This document shows, in pieces, positions 24,559 through 32,935 of a DNA stretch of 34,895 nucleotides. The DNA comes from Bacillus sp. EB600 (GTDB lineage Bacteria; Bacillota; Bacilli; Bacillales; Cytobacillaceae). The notes below the pieces were generated by a model. That model did no database searches. It saw only the letters and a list, made by a program, of their open reading frames with translations, and was not told where the DNA came from. Made by a program: the position numbers and the translations under genes. Numbering within the stretch: the first letter of the stretch is position 1; every line of letters starts with the position of its first letter. The DNA lies in NCBI RefSeq assembly GCF_024494385.1, contig NZ_JAEVLT010000044.1, positions 1 to 34,895 on the forward strand, read 5' to 3'.

Positions 24559-24723
24559 ATGTGTCTATGCCATGAATTTAATAAACGATTTTCATCTAAC
24601 GGCTTATTCCACGGTAGACCTGTAAAGACTGGGGACGGAAAGTACGCAACTAAACTCGTCTCCCCACAGGTGATGGTGAAACACCCATCGAGGCCTAATT
24701 TTAAGAATGGAAAAAATAATTGA
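24559..24723 (+). CDS. Possible small protein, 54 aa
   Basis: An ATG 8 bases behind GAGGTGG opens 55 codons. The product reads MCLCHEFNKRFSSNGLFHGR, continues through TGDGKYATKLVSPQVMV and ends KNGKNN; it is basic and unrecognised. The same DNA can fold: ACCTGT near 24620 pairs with ACAGGT near 24668, and GATGG with CCATC follows. Coding and structured-RNA readings cannot be decided here. Confidence 0.3.
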   Translation: MCLCHEFNKRFSSNGLFHGRPVKTGDGKYATKLVSPQVMVKHPSRPNFKNGKNN

Positions 24724-24788
24724 TGTGTTGGCAAAATAGATTAAAAGAACAAACTATGTCAAAGAAATAGGACATTTGGCCTCTTTTT

Positions 24789-25323
24789 GTGCGATGAGCA
24801 GTCGCATGGAGTGTTGACTGAGTCAACACTCTTCTTTTCATTACAAGACAGTGACGTCATTTCGATAAAACGACTGAATAAAGATAATGAATATCAATCC
24901 CAGATGGTGTAAATCCATCCCCGAGGAGACTGACATAGCTCGGTAAGCCTAATAAAAGCGGCGAAAGTATTAAATAATGTTAGACAAAAATTAACCAAAG
25001 TCTGCTTAACACTCCACCCTGAGAAAACAAATTAAACATATTAAATGGGGATTTAAATTTTTAGAATATAAGATTAAACAAGGAAAAGGGCTTAAACTTC
25101 CTAGCAATAAAATCAAAAAGCAACCTAACATCCGAACATCTATGCAATTCCAAAGGAAAAGTCAGTGAAGCGATTCATGGATACTATACGTAACCACACA
25201 AAGCGAAGAATACCTTTAAGCTTATTTGAGTTAATAGAGAGCATATATCCGGTTATCAGAGGATAGGTTAACTACTACCGTAAAGCTCACGTTAGGAAAT
25301 TCTGGAATAACAGAGGTTTATAA
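24789..25323 (+). mobile_element. Group II intron remnant with broken reverse transcriptase
   Basis: The 5' boundary is suggested by GTGCGA at 24789, right after a T run, followed by hairpins TGCGA/TCGCA and GTGTTGACT/AGTCAACAC, as in group II ribozyme 5' ends. From about 24988 the frames encode the C-terminal part of an intron reverse transcriptase/maturase. These read CLTLHPEKT, WGFKFLEYKIKQGKGLKLPS, then IYAIPKEKSVKRFMDTIRNH, RRIPLSLFELIESIYPVIRG, a stop, VNYYRKAHVRKFWNN. The palm domain with YADD is missing, there are at least two frame changes and two stops, and no domain V is seen behind. The element is dead. Confidence 0.7.
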
Positions 25324-25677
25324 ATTAATTTAAGGTCAGACTTTTTAAAGGAGTTTCCATAATAACGGTTTAGTATTTTAAATCACTGTCAACTAACTTT
25401 TGGAAACACTTCTTACAATCTTGGAGTTGTGACAGACAACAAATTTTTAAAAAAATAGGTTGTTAATCTAACAAAATTTCCCTTTTTCAATATTATATAC
25501 TATAATCCTTATTTTATTGTTTATAGCATTAAAGATATTAACTGTCTTAATCAAATACATTGTTAATATAACGGATTATAACGAAGTAACTAATAAAAAA
25601 ATATTTTCTTGTTATTCATTATGTATTTATGAATTTTATCCTTATAAAGGACAAGTTCTATATAAAGGGGGAATAAG
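25324..25677. other. AT-rich intergenic region
   Basis: About 350 very AT-rich bases between the intron remnant and a small frame. No gene, repeat or clear hairpin was recognised. It is likely to include a promoter for the small frame at 25678. Confidence 0.35.
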
Positions 25678-25860
25678 GTGAATAATCCTAAGAATCCAGA
25701 TATATGTAAAGCAATGGAGCATATTTCAAAAGCTATTTTTTATTTGAACAAGGCAATGCAGGAACAAGAAGACTAAACCAGTAAGTACGAACTGTGGCTT
25801 GTGAAAGAAAACCTTGAAATGTCACAAAGAATTATCTTAAATGGTCTATTTCATACGTAA
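25678..25860 (+). CDS. Small protein with in-frame stop, 32 (or 60) codons
   Basis: A GTG behind AAAGGGGGAA opens a frame starting MNNPKNPDICKAMEHISKAI and reaches TAA at 25774 after 32 residues. The frame continues beyond the stop with KYELWLVKENLEMSQRIILN to a second TAA at 25858. It may be an intact mini-protein or a gene of 60 codons interrupted by a nonsense mutation. The family is unknown. Confidence 0.35.
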
Positions 25861-26097
25861 GAACATCAAAAGCTTCATTTCATACAAACTTTTTAAAATC
25901 ACTTAAAGCGGGCAAATTATCCTCAATTAGATAACTCATCAAATCACTATCTATATCCCTTCATATACTAGAGTAGAGATTAAAAAATCCTGGACGGAGA
26001 ACGTATGAATTAACATGTTTCTTTGCTCTGTAAGATAATTTTATATATATAAAGAGGACTTTAAATTTTGTGAGTGAAACCTTTTTAAAAGAGAGGA
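25861..26097. promoter_or_regulatory. Leader region with sigma-K-like -10 element
   Basis: CATATACTA at 25972-25980 matches CATAnnnTA, with an AC 14 bases upstream (25956-25957), slightly closer than usual for sigma-K. If real, it would start a leader of about 120 bases for the DUF1796 gene and place it under mother-cell control. Confidence 0.3.
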
Positions 26098-26106
26098 GTG
26101 AATGAT

Positions 26107-26760
26107 TTGAATTTACAGCAGATTAAAGGACAGTATGATGTAATTGTTAGTTTAGGTTTTGCGTGTAATACTGCCATGAAATTAAGAGATCACAATTTAA
26201 GAAAATTTTCAGGACCAATCGACTGGATGGTGTCTGAATCTCTGTCTGATGTCAGTCGGCTATTAAAGAATAGATTTAAGGGTTTTATGGAATTAGAAAA
26301 TATGCGTTTACTACATGGACATGGGTCTGGTCATGGTCTGGATAATGGAACTGATCTTCAACCATCTATTAACCATGTTATAAAGGATACATTTTATAAT
26401 ATTGTTTCATATCATGATTTCCCTGTAATACCAAACCAAGATTGGACTGCAACATATCCAGCTTTTAAAAATAAGACTCAATATCGGATAGAAAGGTTTA
26501 TGGGAAAAATCACAAATAGTCAATCCGTCCTATTCGTGAGATGGGGAGGCAGTTATGAACAAGCAATCGAACTGCATTCTATTTTGTCCCGGATTGTCAA
26601 AGGTACGTTTAACATCCTTATTCTCGTGCCGGTAGAGGGCCATCAGGGTGTAAGTGATTTAAATTGGATCTTAAATCAAGTTTGTGCTGTTAGAGTTCCC
26701 AATCTCGTCTATGATGATGCAACTTGGAACTATGTTTTACATGGAATAACTGTAGTATAA
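26107..26760 (+). CDS. DUF1796 putative cysteine peptidase
   Basis: I choose the TTG at 26107 behind GAGAGGAG, giving 217 residues; the GTG at 26098 lies inside that ribosome binding site. The N-terminus YDVIVSLGFACNTAMKLRDH is the family signature with the presumed catalytic Cys20, followed by LRKFSGPIDWM at 31-41 and RLLKNRFKGFMELENMRLL. The second half contains FVRWGG and a Rossmann-like strand NILILVPV. DUF1796 proteins are described as papain-like peptidases, but the activity has not been shown as far as I know, and members often occur among glycan and glycosyltransferase genes. A terminator follows. Confidence 0.75.
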   Translation: MNLQQIKGQYDVIVSLGFACNTAMKLRDHNLRKFSGPIDWMVSESLSDVSRLLKNRFKGFMELENMRLLHGHGSGHGLDNGTDLQPSINHVIKDTFYNIVSYHDFPVIPNQDWTATYPAFKNKTQYRIERFMGKITNSQSVLFVRWGGSYEQAIELHSILSRIVKGTFNILILVPVEGHQGVSDLNWILNQVCAVRVPNLVYDDATWNYVLHGITVV

Positions 26761-26770
26761 TGTCACGATC

Positions 26771-26808
26771 AAAAAACGTTTTTTACATTTTGTAAGGAAC
26801 GTTTTTTA
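26771..26808 (+). terminator. Rho-independent terminator
   Basis: AAAAAACGTT and AACGTTTTTT form a long stem with an inner TTACA/TGTAA helix, 10 bases behind the DUF1796 stop. Confidence 0.85.
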
Positions 26809-27024
26809 TTTATCTCCAATAACTCATAACTAAATTTTGATTTAGTAGTATGTAAAAAGAACGAGTCACTCCTTCCTACTCGATTTATTAGGATGTACGG
26901 AAAAACCATAAGCCTTCAAAAGAACATTTACCAGTCATGAACTATATATTAACAATAGATAAATATGATTTGATTGGTCAGAGGGAAGGAGTGCCTTCAC
27001 ACAACCATTTAGGGAGGAACTAAA

Positions 27025-27912
27025 TTGAATAAAATAATCAATAAACCAGTGTTCGTGGTAGGGTGTATGAGGAGCGGAACAACAATGCTGGCAGATTTAC
27101 TTGGTATGCACCCGAATGTTATTCATTGCCCGTTCGAATTACGGATGGTATGGTCGCGGGCAGGGAATGTTCCAATGGCCTCACCGAAAACAAGGGACAG
27201 AACTTGCCCGTGTTTAAAAGAGACTGATGTTAAACCCGGGCAAGCGGAGAGAATATCAGGGGCATTTTTACAGGAGATGATCAAAAATAAGGGAACAAAA
27301 AACTTAGATACCTCAATTTTTCTAAATAAAAACCCACATCTTGGTAACAAACTTCCATTCGTAAATTCTTTATTCCCAAATGCTCGTTTTATATGGATCT
27401 ATCGTGATATGCCAAGTGTAGCCGCAAGCTTAAAGAAAATCCTGAACCGAAAAGAAATCCATTATTGGCCGGAAAAGAAGGAGTCAGAGGTGCGATGCTG
27501 GGGGTGTTTTTTTAATGGAATTCCAGCCAACATCAATCGTAAACGTTGTTTTCCTGGAGGGGATGTAAGATATTTAGCAGAATATTGGTACGAAACAAAT
27601 AAAGCCATTTCAGAATTTGTTCAAACCATGCCATCAGGTCGTGCCTTTATCATTAAGGAAGAAGAGTTAATTTCGCATCCAGAAAAGGTTTTAACGGAGT
27701 GTCAGTCCTTTTTAGGTCTTCCTATTAATCTACCAAGAAATATGATTAATAAAATTGATAGAAATCGAAATAAATTGTGGAATAAAAGGTTAACAATGGC
27801 AGAGATTAATTCCTTACTGCAATTTGTCCATGAATGTGGTGATTCGTTAAATTTAATATTCCCAGAAAGTAGACTTTTTGAAAAATATAGTGAGTTAATT
27901 TCATCAGTTTGA
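27025..27912 (+). CDS. Sulfotransferase family protein
   Basis: A TTG behind GGGAGGAA opens 295 codons. The 5'-phosphosulfate-binding loop is GCMRSGTTMLADLL at residues 13-26 and the 3'-phosphate-binding block is RFIWIYRDMPSVAASL at 121-136. NKNPHLGNKLPF at 101-112 corresponds to the PAPS-dependent core. A Cys-rich insert (EVRCWGCFFNG to RKRCF, about 153-175) is unusual and might bind a metal. The family transfers sulfate from PAPS to hydroxyl or amino groups of sugars or small molecules. There is no signal peptide, so it acts in the cytoplasm, probably on a nucleotide- or lipid-linked glycan. It is flanked by terminators and so is monocistronic. Confidence 0.8.
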   Translation: MNKIINKPVFVVGCMRSGTTMLADLLGMHPNVIHCPFELRMVWSRAGNVPMASPKTRDRTCPCLKETDVKPGQAERISGAFLQEMIKNKGTKNLDTSIFLNKNPHLGNKLPFVNSLFPNARFIWIYRDMPSVAASLKKILNRKEIHYWPEKKESEVRCWGCFFNGIPANINRKRCFPGGDVRYLAEYWYETNKAISEFVQTMPSGRAFIIKEEELISHPEKVLTECQSFLGLPINLPRNMINKIDRNRNKLWNKRLTMAEINSLLQFVHECGDSLNLIFPESRLFEKYSELISSV

Positions 27913-27960
27913 AAGTGTGGGTAAATCCGGAAAGTGATAATGTTCACCTTGAATTTTAAA

Positions 27961-28019
27961 AAAAAACTTGAGATTCACAATTAAAAAATACATCTTTTTG
28001 TGAATCCTAAGTTTTTTAT
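27961..28019. terminator. Strong bidirectional terminator
   Basis: Arms at 27961-27980 and 27998-28017 pair over almost 20 bases (AAAAAACTTGAGATTCACAA against its complement with one mismatch) and are flanked by A and T runs on the two sides. It ends the sulfotransferase transcript. Confidence 0.85.
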
Positions 28020-28227
28020 TATTTTACTAAATTATACATATATTCATGGGTTTTCCACTATAATGAGTGAAACTAACTATTAAAAGGGCCAATTGTTCCT
28101 TAGATACACATTTAAAAAATAATAAGTCATTTTCTCTATAGCAAAACTTAAAATTTTTAATATATTTATAATAACTCTTTATATTCAATTAATAAGTTAT
28201 ACAGAAATTTTAAAGGAGGGAGATTAT

Positions 28228-28929
28228 GTGGATAAGTCACAAAAATACGAAGATCATGTGTTAATTTTTATGCATATTCCTAAAACTGCAGGGATTACAT
28301 TAAGATCAATAATTAAAAATCAATACATGCCCGAAGAAGTAATAAATACTTTTGAACACGACACCGGTTTTGAGACTATTGAGTACAGAGTAAGAACTGA
28401 AAATATAAAATGTTTACTTAGTCATCATCCGTTTGGTATTCATAAGCTAGTTCATAAGCCATTTACCTATGTAACAATGCTCCGAGATCCTGTCGACCGT
28501 GTAATATCAGCATATTATTATTTACACAAAAACACTGATACCTTGGAAGAATTTAAAAAAAAAATTGATAATGTAAATTTAAAGGAATTTGTAACACAAG
28601 ATGACAAGGACTTCCAATACTTTGTCAATAATATGCAAACAAGGATTGTTTCTGGAGAATTCGATCCCAAAAGAGCTAATTTAAATAAGGCAAAGGATAA
28701 TTTTAGGGACTATTTTTCTGTAATTGGAATAACAGAAATGTTTGATGAATCGATGAACTTGATGAAGGAAAAGTTTAATTGGGGGGATATCCATTATACA
28801 AAGCAAAACGTTACAAAGAAGCGACCTTTAAAGGAAAATGTCCCTGAAGAAATCATAAAGCTAATTGAAGAAAAAAATCAACTTGACCTAGAGTTATACA
28901 GATGGGTTAAGGAAAACTTGCAAAATTAG
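28228..28929 (+). CDS. Sulfotransferase, Sulfotransfer_2-like (carbohydrate type)
   Basis: A GTG 8 bases behind AAAGGAGGG gives 233 residues. The phosphosulfate-binding loop is MHIPKTAGITLRSII at 15-29 and the 3'-phosphate motif is YVTMLRDPVDRVISAYYYL at 81-99. These are the marks of the branch that includes heparan sulfate 2-O-type and other carbohydrate sulfotransferases. FSVIGITEMFDESMNLM with ENVPEEIIKLIEEKNQLDLELY near the end is also typical. It has no membrane anchor. It differs strongly from the sulfotransferase at 27025, so the two probably act on different positions or substrates. Confidence 0.8.
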   Translation: MDKSQKYEDHVLIFMHIPKTAGITLRSIIKNQYMPEEVINTFEHDTGFETIEYRVRTENIKCLLSHHPFGIHKLVHKPFTYVTMLRDPVDRVISAYYYLHKNTDTLEEFKKKIDNVNLKEFVTQDDKDFQYFVNNMQTRIVSGEFDPKRANLNKAKDNFRDYFSVIGITEMFDESMNLMKEKFNWGDIHYTKQNVTKKRPLKENVPEEIIKLIEEKNQLDLELYRWVKENLQN

Positions 28930-29253
28930 TTAGGAATATTAGAATAGGCTTTTCAAATCGTTTGAAATTTAAATCCTCCAAGGAGATCCAGAGCAACTTT
29001 TTTATCGTATGGAGTTTTATAGGAAGATCGAATTCAAAATTTATTAAAAAGAACCATTTGTTTCTGAAATTTGTACAAGCAGTAGAAAACTACTTTAAGA
29101 TCCTATTTTGAGGGGGCGTTTAAACGGTTTTCATTTAAATGTTTTCTATATTTCTAGTATAGGCTAAAGAAAAGAAGTCTTTAACAAAAGTTGTTTAACT
29201 TTGATCCCACATCTATCCCAACAATACAATTAAACGAGAAAAAATGGAAAATC
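28930..29253. other. Intergenic region
   Basis: A plus-strand frame near 29038-29110 reads KFIKKNHLFLKFVQAVENYF without a start and may be a gene scrap. Otherwise no feature was recognised before the hairpin at 29254. Confidence 0.3.
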
Positions 29254-29299
29254 AGGAAGTGGCTTGTAGCATGTCTCGAATCACTTCCTATTCTTTTTT
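29254..29299 (+). terminator. Terminator hairpin
   Basis: AGGAAGTG pairs with CACTTCCT around a 20-base loop and is followed by ATTCTTTTTTG. No gene lies directly in front, so it may end a long transcript from the sulfotransferase at 28228 or an untranslated RNA. Confidence 0.6.
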
Positions 29300-29372
29300 G
29301 AATCTGCAAAGGTAAAATATCCAGTACATGTAAGTGTATAACTTGATGAACATCATATTATCTATTCAGGGC

Positions 29373-29411
29373 AAAAAAATCCCCTGCGAAATTAAAATTC
29401 GGAGGGGAATT
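29373..29411 (-). terminator. Terminator of the minus-strand glycosyltransferase
   Basis: On the minus strand AATTCCCCTCCGAA pairs with TTCGCAGGGGATT and is followed by seven T residues. It lies about 50 bases behind the stop of the glycosyltransferase at 29458. Confidence 0.8.
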
Positions 29412-29457
29412 TTGTTATGTTTGTTCATATATAGTTTGCCGTTTTTACAATTTCCGC

Positions 29458-30570
29458 CTATTTATTTTTCAATTGTAGAGCCCTATGATATTCAGCAATC
29501 GTATTTTCGATCATTTTTGTTATTGACCAATGATCAATTGCCCAATTGTATGCGTTCTTTGCCAAAAATTCCCGAAATTGTTGATTTTCCATTAGATTCC
29601 TGATGGTTAGAAATAAAGAATGGCTATTTCGCTTTGGAAAAATTAAACCTGTCTCACCATTTTTTACCATTTCCGGGATTCCGCCAGCATCAGATACAAC
29701 AACCGGAATTCCAGCAATTTGTGCCTCCATTACCGCATAGGGCATATTATCCTGTAAACTTGGAAAAACAAACATATCTGCCATTTTTAACAAAGAGGCG
29801 ACATTTTCTTGATTACCTAGAAATTTTACATCACCAGAAAGTCCCAGTCTGTTAACCTGCTGCCTAAGTTGATTAAGCAGCGGTCCCCCTCCAATCAACC
29901 AGCAGGCCCAATCCTTTCGTACCTTTTTTAGCTCCGCCAATGCATTTAAAAGATATTGATGGCCTTTTAACGGAACTAATCTGGCTGTGCAAACAATAAT
30001 GAACTTATTGAGCGGTCGAGAAATGTGGGAAGGCAGGTGCATTTTCCTTATAAACTCTTCAATATCAATTCCGTATGGTACAATTCCAAATGGTTGATTT
30101 ATATCAACCTTATAATCTTTAAAAAAAACATTTTTTAACCATTGTGAACCAACAATACAAATGTCACTTGATGTGATTGCTTTGGATTCTGCTTCAAAGC
30201 TTTGCCGCCAAGCTGGGGTATTTAGGGCTAAGGCTCCATTAAGGACTTGGTTAAAAGCGAGGGCGCCGTGTAATGATGCAACTAATGGTGTATGCCGGGG
30301 CTTAATTCTTGAGATGGCTACTGAAGGTATAATTCCTTGAGCATGAATGATATCATAATTAGCAAAGGGTAATTTGGAGGCCTCGTTTTGATAAGCGGTA
30401 ATCATCTGTGCTTGTGATGGAGAAGATTTACCTGCATTTTTTATGGAAGGAGTATGACAGAAAAGATCGACATGATGCCCGTGATGTTTTAATCCCTGGA
30501 CGAGTTGTTCGATATAGGTTGTAACTCCAATCTTCCCCGGATATTTTAACGATGTAATGAGGATTTTCAT
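29458..30570 (-). CDS. Glycosyltransferase family 4 protein
   Basis: The 370-residue protein has a GT-B fold. The N-terminal domain begins MKILITSLKYPGKIGVTTYI with the Gly-rich acceptor-site loop and contains YDIIHAQGIIPSVAISRIKP. The C-terminal GT4 domain starts near KFIIVCTARLVPLKGHQYLL and has LIGGGPLLNQL. The donor-site block FPSLQDNMPYAVMEAQIAGI is followed by DAGGIPEMVKNGETGL. The usual E-x7-E reads D-x7-E. Such retaining enzymes transfer a sugar from a nucleotide donor to a growing glycan. Donor and acceptor are unknown. It is a paralog of the gene at 30733 and lies about 160 bases downstream of it on the same strand. Confidence 0.9.
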   Translation of the reverse strand: MKILITSLKYPGKIGVTTYIEQLVQGLKHHGHHVDLFCHTPSIKNAGKSSPSQAQMITAYQNEASKLPFANYDIIHAQGIIPSVAISRIKPRHTPLVASLHGALAFNQVLNGALALNTPAWRQSFEAESKAITSSDICIVGSQWLKNVFFKDYKVDINQPFGIVPYGIDIEEFIRKMHLPSHISRPLNKFIIVCTARLVPLKGHQYLLNALAELKKVRKDWACWLIGGGPLLNQLRQQVNRLGLSGDVKFLGNQENVASLLKMADMFVFPSLQDNMPYAVMEAQIAGIPVVVSDAGGIPEMVKNGETGLIFPKRNSHSLFLTIRNLMENQQFREFLAKNAYNWAIDHWSITKMIENTIAEYHRALQLKNK

Positions 30571-30732
30571 GTTGTGTCCCTCTTTTACTGAAGGTATATG
30601 TGAATCTCAAAGTTTTAGTAAGGGGCTGATTAATACATTACATTGGATGTAAGGTCAAATGCGTCAAAGCTAAACCCTTGAATAAGACAGGTAATGTATC
30701 TTCAAAAAATCTCTGTTTCAAGTGCCTTCTTT

Positions 30733-31986
30733 TTATTTTGCTGCATTTGCATTGCTTATCAAATTTCTATAAATAGTTAATAGCTGATCAGTCATTCTAT
30801 AAATAGACCAGTATTTTGAGGCCCATTGTCTTGTATTAAAGGCAATTGTCTTTCGTAGATGATCATTTTCTAACAAATTATTTAAGTGATGGAACATTGG
30901 GTCGCTTTCTCCCGATGGAAAAACAAGACCTGTTTGGCCATGTTGTACCATTTCGGGCATACCTCCTGCATTACTTATTACGACTGCATTGCCAGCAATT
31001 TGGGCTTCAATGAGTGATAGTGGCATATTGTCCTGTAAACTTGGAAGAACAAATATATCCGATTGGTTCAATAAAGCAGGAACATCGTCTCGTGCCCCTA
31101 AGAATTTTACATTATCATTTAAACCCAAGTGTGCTGATTGGTTTTGTAGCTTATTTTTCATATCGCCTTCACCAACAACCCAACAGACCCAATCATTTCT
31201 AACCTTTTTTAGTTTAGATAGTGCATCAATTAATAAATATACGCCTTTTAATTGTATTAACCTTCCTGTATATATAATAACCTTCTTTTCTGGGGGACGA
31301 ACAATATCAGGTTGTTTGTTCATTTTCTCTAGGAATTTTTGAATATTTATTCCGTAAGGAAAGGTTACTATTCTATTTTCTGAAACATTATTATCTTTTA
31401 TTAGAATATTCTTGGTCCATTGGGTAGAAGTATGAATTAAGTCTGCAGAACTAGTACCCAATTGTTCTAACGCCCAATAGTGCCTCCAATAAGGTGTTTT
31501 TTTTATTTCTTGAATTGTTGCTTTAGGATTAGTAAATTTATAAAATTGAATAACTTCTCTTGCAATGGCTCCGTGAATACTCGCAAACAATGGAGTCTTT
31601 TTGGGCTTTACCCTGCTTAGGCACCGTGTGGAGATAACATCCTGTGTATGAATAATGTCATACTGCTCCAAACCAAAATAGGCTGCTGCATGTTCCATAT
31701 AATATCGATCTGCCTCGAGGTTATTTCCCGTTTGGTCGGTGTTTTTCTCATGACTTAATTTGGGGTACAAAGTCGTTTGCAGCATTGGAAGAAGTCTGTC
31801 TTTTTTTATTACCAAATTTTTATTAACAATATGATAGCCTGAACCATCCTGACAGTTTCCTAAAATATCTACATCATGTCCCAATGACTCCAGGCCTTCT
31901 TTGATTTGGCACATCAATGGCCAAACTCCGCCCAAATGAGGAATATACCAATAGGTAGCCAACAGTATTTTCAAAGAAGTACTCAT
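30733..31986 (-). CDS. Glycosyltransferase family 4 protein
   Basis: This 417-residue protein is similar to the GT4 enzyme at 29458 throughout but has a longer acceptor domain (insert around residues 45-100 and 160-180). Blocks are LLATYWYIPHLGGVWPLMCQ, YDIIHTQDVISTRCLSRVKP, PLFASIHGAIAREV, YTGRLIQLKGVYLLIDAL, and LPSLQDNMPLSLIEAQIAGN with the same D-x7-E variant. It has no signal peptide or membrane helix and should act at the inner face of the membrane. The ATG follows GAAAGGAA. The pair probably arose by duplication and adds two sugars of one glycan, which is inference. Confidence 0.9.
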   Translation of the reverse strand: MSTSLKILLATYWYIPHLGGVWPLMCQIKEGLESLGHDVDILGNCQDGSGYHIVNKNLVIKKDRLLPMLQTTLYPKLSHEKNTDQTGNNLEADRYYMEHAAAYFGLEQYDIIHTQDVISTRCLSRVKPKKTPLFASIHGAIAREVIQFYKFTNPKATIQEIKKTPYWRHYWALEQLGTSSADLIHTSTQWTKNILIKDNNVSENRIVTFPYGINIQKFLEKMNKQPDIVRPPEKKVIIYTGRLIQLKGVYLLIDALSKLKKVRNDWVCWVVGEGDMKNKLQNQSAHLGLNDNVKFLGARDDVPALLNQSDIFVLPSLQDNMPLSLIEAQIAGNAVVISNAGGMPEMVQHGQTGLVFPSGESDPMFHHLNNLLENDHLRKTIAFNTRQWASKYWSIYRMTDQLLTIYRNLISNANAAK

Positions 31987-32187
31987 TCCTTTCAGAATTT
32001 TTACTAATTTTTGAGTTACAATTTTGTTCCTAAAATGTGAAAAGTTTTTCTGAAAATGAAAGTTCCTTATTCTAATGTTAGAGTGAACATTTTCTAATGC
32101 AACAAATATAAAGTCATTATATGTAAGGACACCTTATTCTGAACGGGACAAATAAACAAATGGTATACTTTTCTTTTTCAGGTTAAA

Positions 32188-32229
32188 TTCAAACTTTAAG
32201 CCTGTTAGTAAACGGGCTTAAAGTTTGAA
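32188..32229. terminator. Perfect 15-bp bidirectional terminator
   Basis: TTCAAACTTTAAGCC pairs fully with GGCTTAAAGTTTGAA around a 12-base loop. It lies 15 bases behind the stop of the minus-strand gene at 32245 and is the strongest hairpin of the window. Confidence 0.85.
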
Positions 32230-32244
32230 CTTATTGGTTAACGT

Positions 32245-32688
32245 TTATGAGCTAATTAAAGATCCGCTGAAATGAACAGGTCCCTCAATCCTTGTTGTAC
32301 CTACAACACTCTCAAATCTTACGTTCAAAAAGTATGTTTCAAATGTAGGCATATTAACAGCTGAGATTTCAGCATGAGTAATATCTGTAGTTTGAGTTCC
32401 GAAAATAGTTCCAGTGTTAAGTGTTAGGAAAAGACTGTCGCGAGTCTCAAATACAACTGGTCCAGTAGCGCTTCCAAGTCGGATTCTAATAATTAATTCA
32501 GATACTCCTGGCAAAACGGCATTTACTGACCACCCAATAGTACCGTTAAAAACTAATCGATCTCCAGGCTGGATACCATTCATAACAATCGAAGTCAGAA
32601 AAAATTCTTGGCCGGCTGGTAAAGTAAGGGGAAGGGAAAAGCTTCCACGTGGTGCTTCGTTAAAAGTAAACCATTTTAATGTAGGCAC
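32245..32688 (-). CDS. Beta-rich protein, possible spore-surface protein
   Basis: The best start is GTG at 32688 (MPTLKWFTFNEAPRGSF), 6 bases behind GGAGGTG, giving 147 residues. ATGs at 32703 and 32694 lie before or inside the ribosome binding site. The product is almost entirely made of short beta strands with Thr, Val, Phe and Gly (FFLTSIVMNGIQPGDRLVF, ELIIRIRLGSATGPVVFETR) and lacks Cys, signal peptide and membrane segments. This resembles the jelly-roll proteins of the Bacillus exosporium (BclA C-terminal or ExsF type) in composition and length, but I see no diagnostic motif. The neighbourhood of glycosyltransferases suggests it could be a glycosylated or glycan-binding surface protein. 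Confidence 0.5.
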   Translation of the reverse strand: MPTLKWFTFNEAPRGSFSLPLTLPAGQEFFLTSIVMNGIQPGDRLVFNGTIGWSVNAVLPGVSELIIRIRLGSATGPVVFETRDSLFLTLNTGTIFGTQTTDITHAEISAVNMPTFETYFLNVRFESVVGTTRIEGPVHFSGSLISS

Positions 32689-32935
32689 ATTCATCACCTC
32701 CATATTATATATAATTCACTTTTTTGGAAAAGGCTTGTACAAAATCCTAATGGAGAAAAATTTTAAAAATATAGTTCATAATCTGAAGAAATACCTGTTA
32801 TCAATTTTTTAAAGGATAGGTAATTAGTACATTTTTGAATTATTTTACTAAGTTTAGTTGATACACATAGAGCATGTCCTTGAATTTAACATATTTTAAA
32901 GGGAGAGAATTTTTAAATAGGAGGAGTTGATAAAG

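Noticed and set aside
24610..24700. Possible riboswitch such as a c-di-GMP, SAM or fluoride type
   Set aside because: The hairpins do not match the conserved cores of these classes that I know; it stays an unassigned fold.
7690..29085. The 11-mer GTACAAGCAGT occurs near 7697, 24498 and 29072
   Set aside because: Flanks differ and the AT-rich composition makes short repeats likely; no element boundary could be linked to it.
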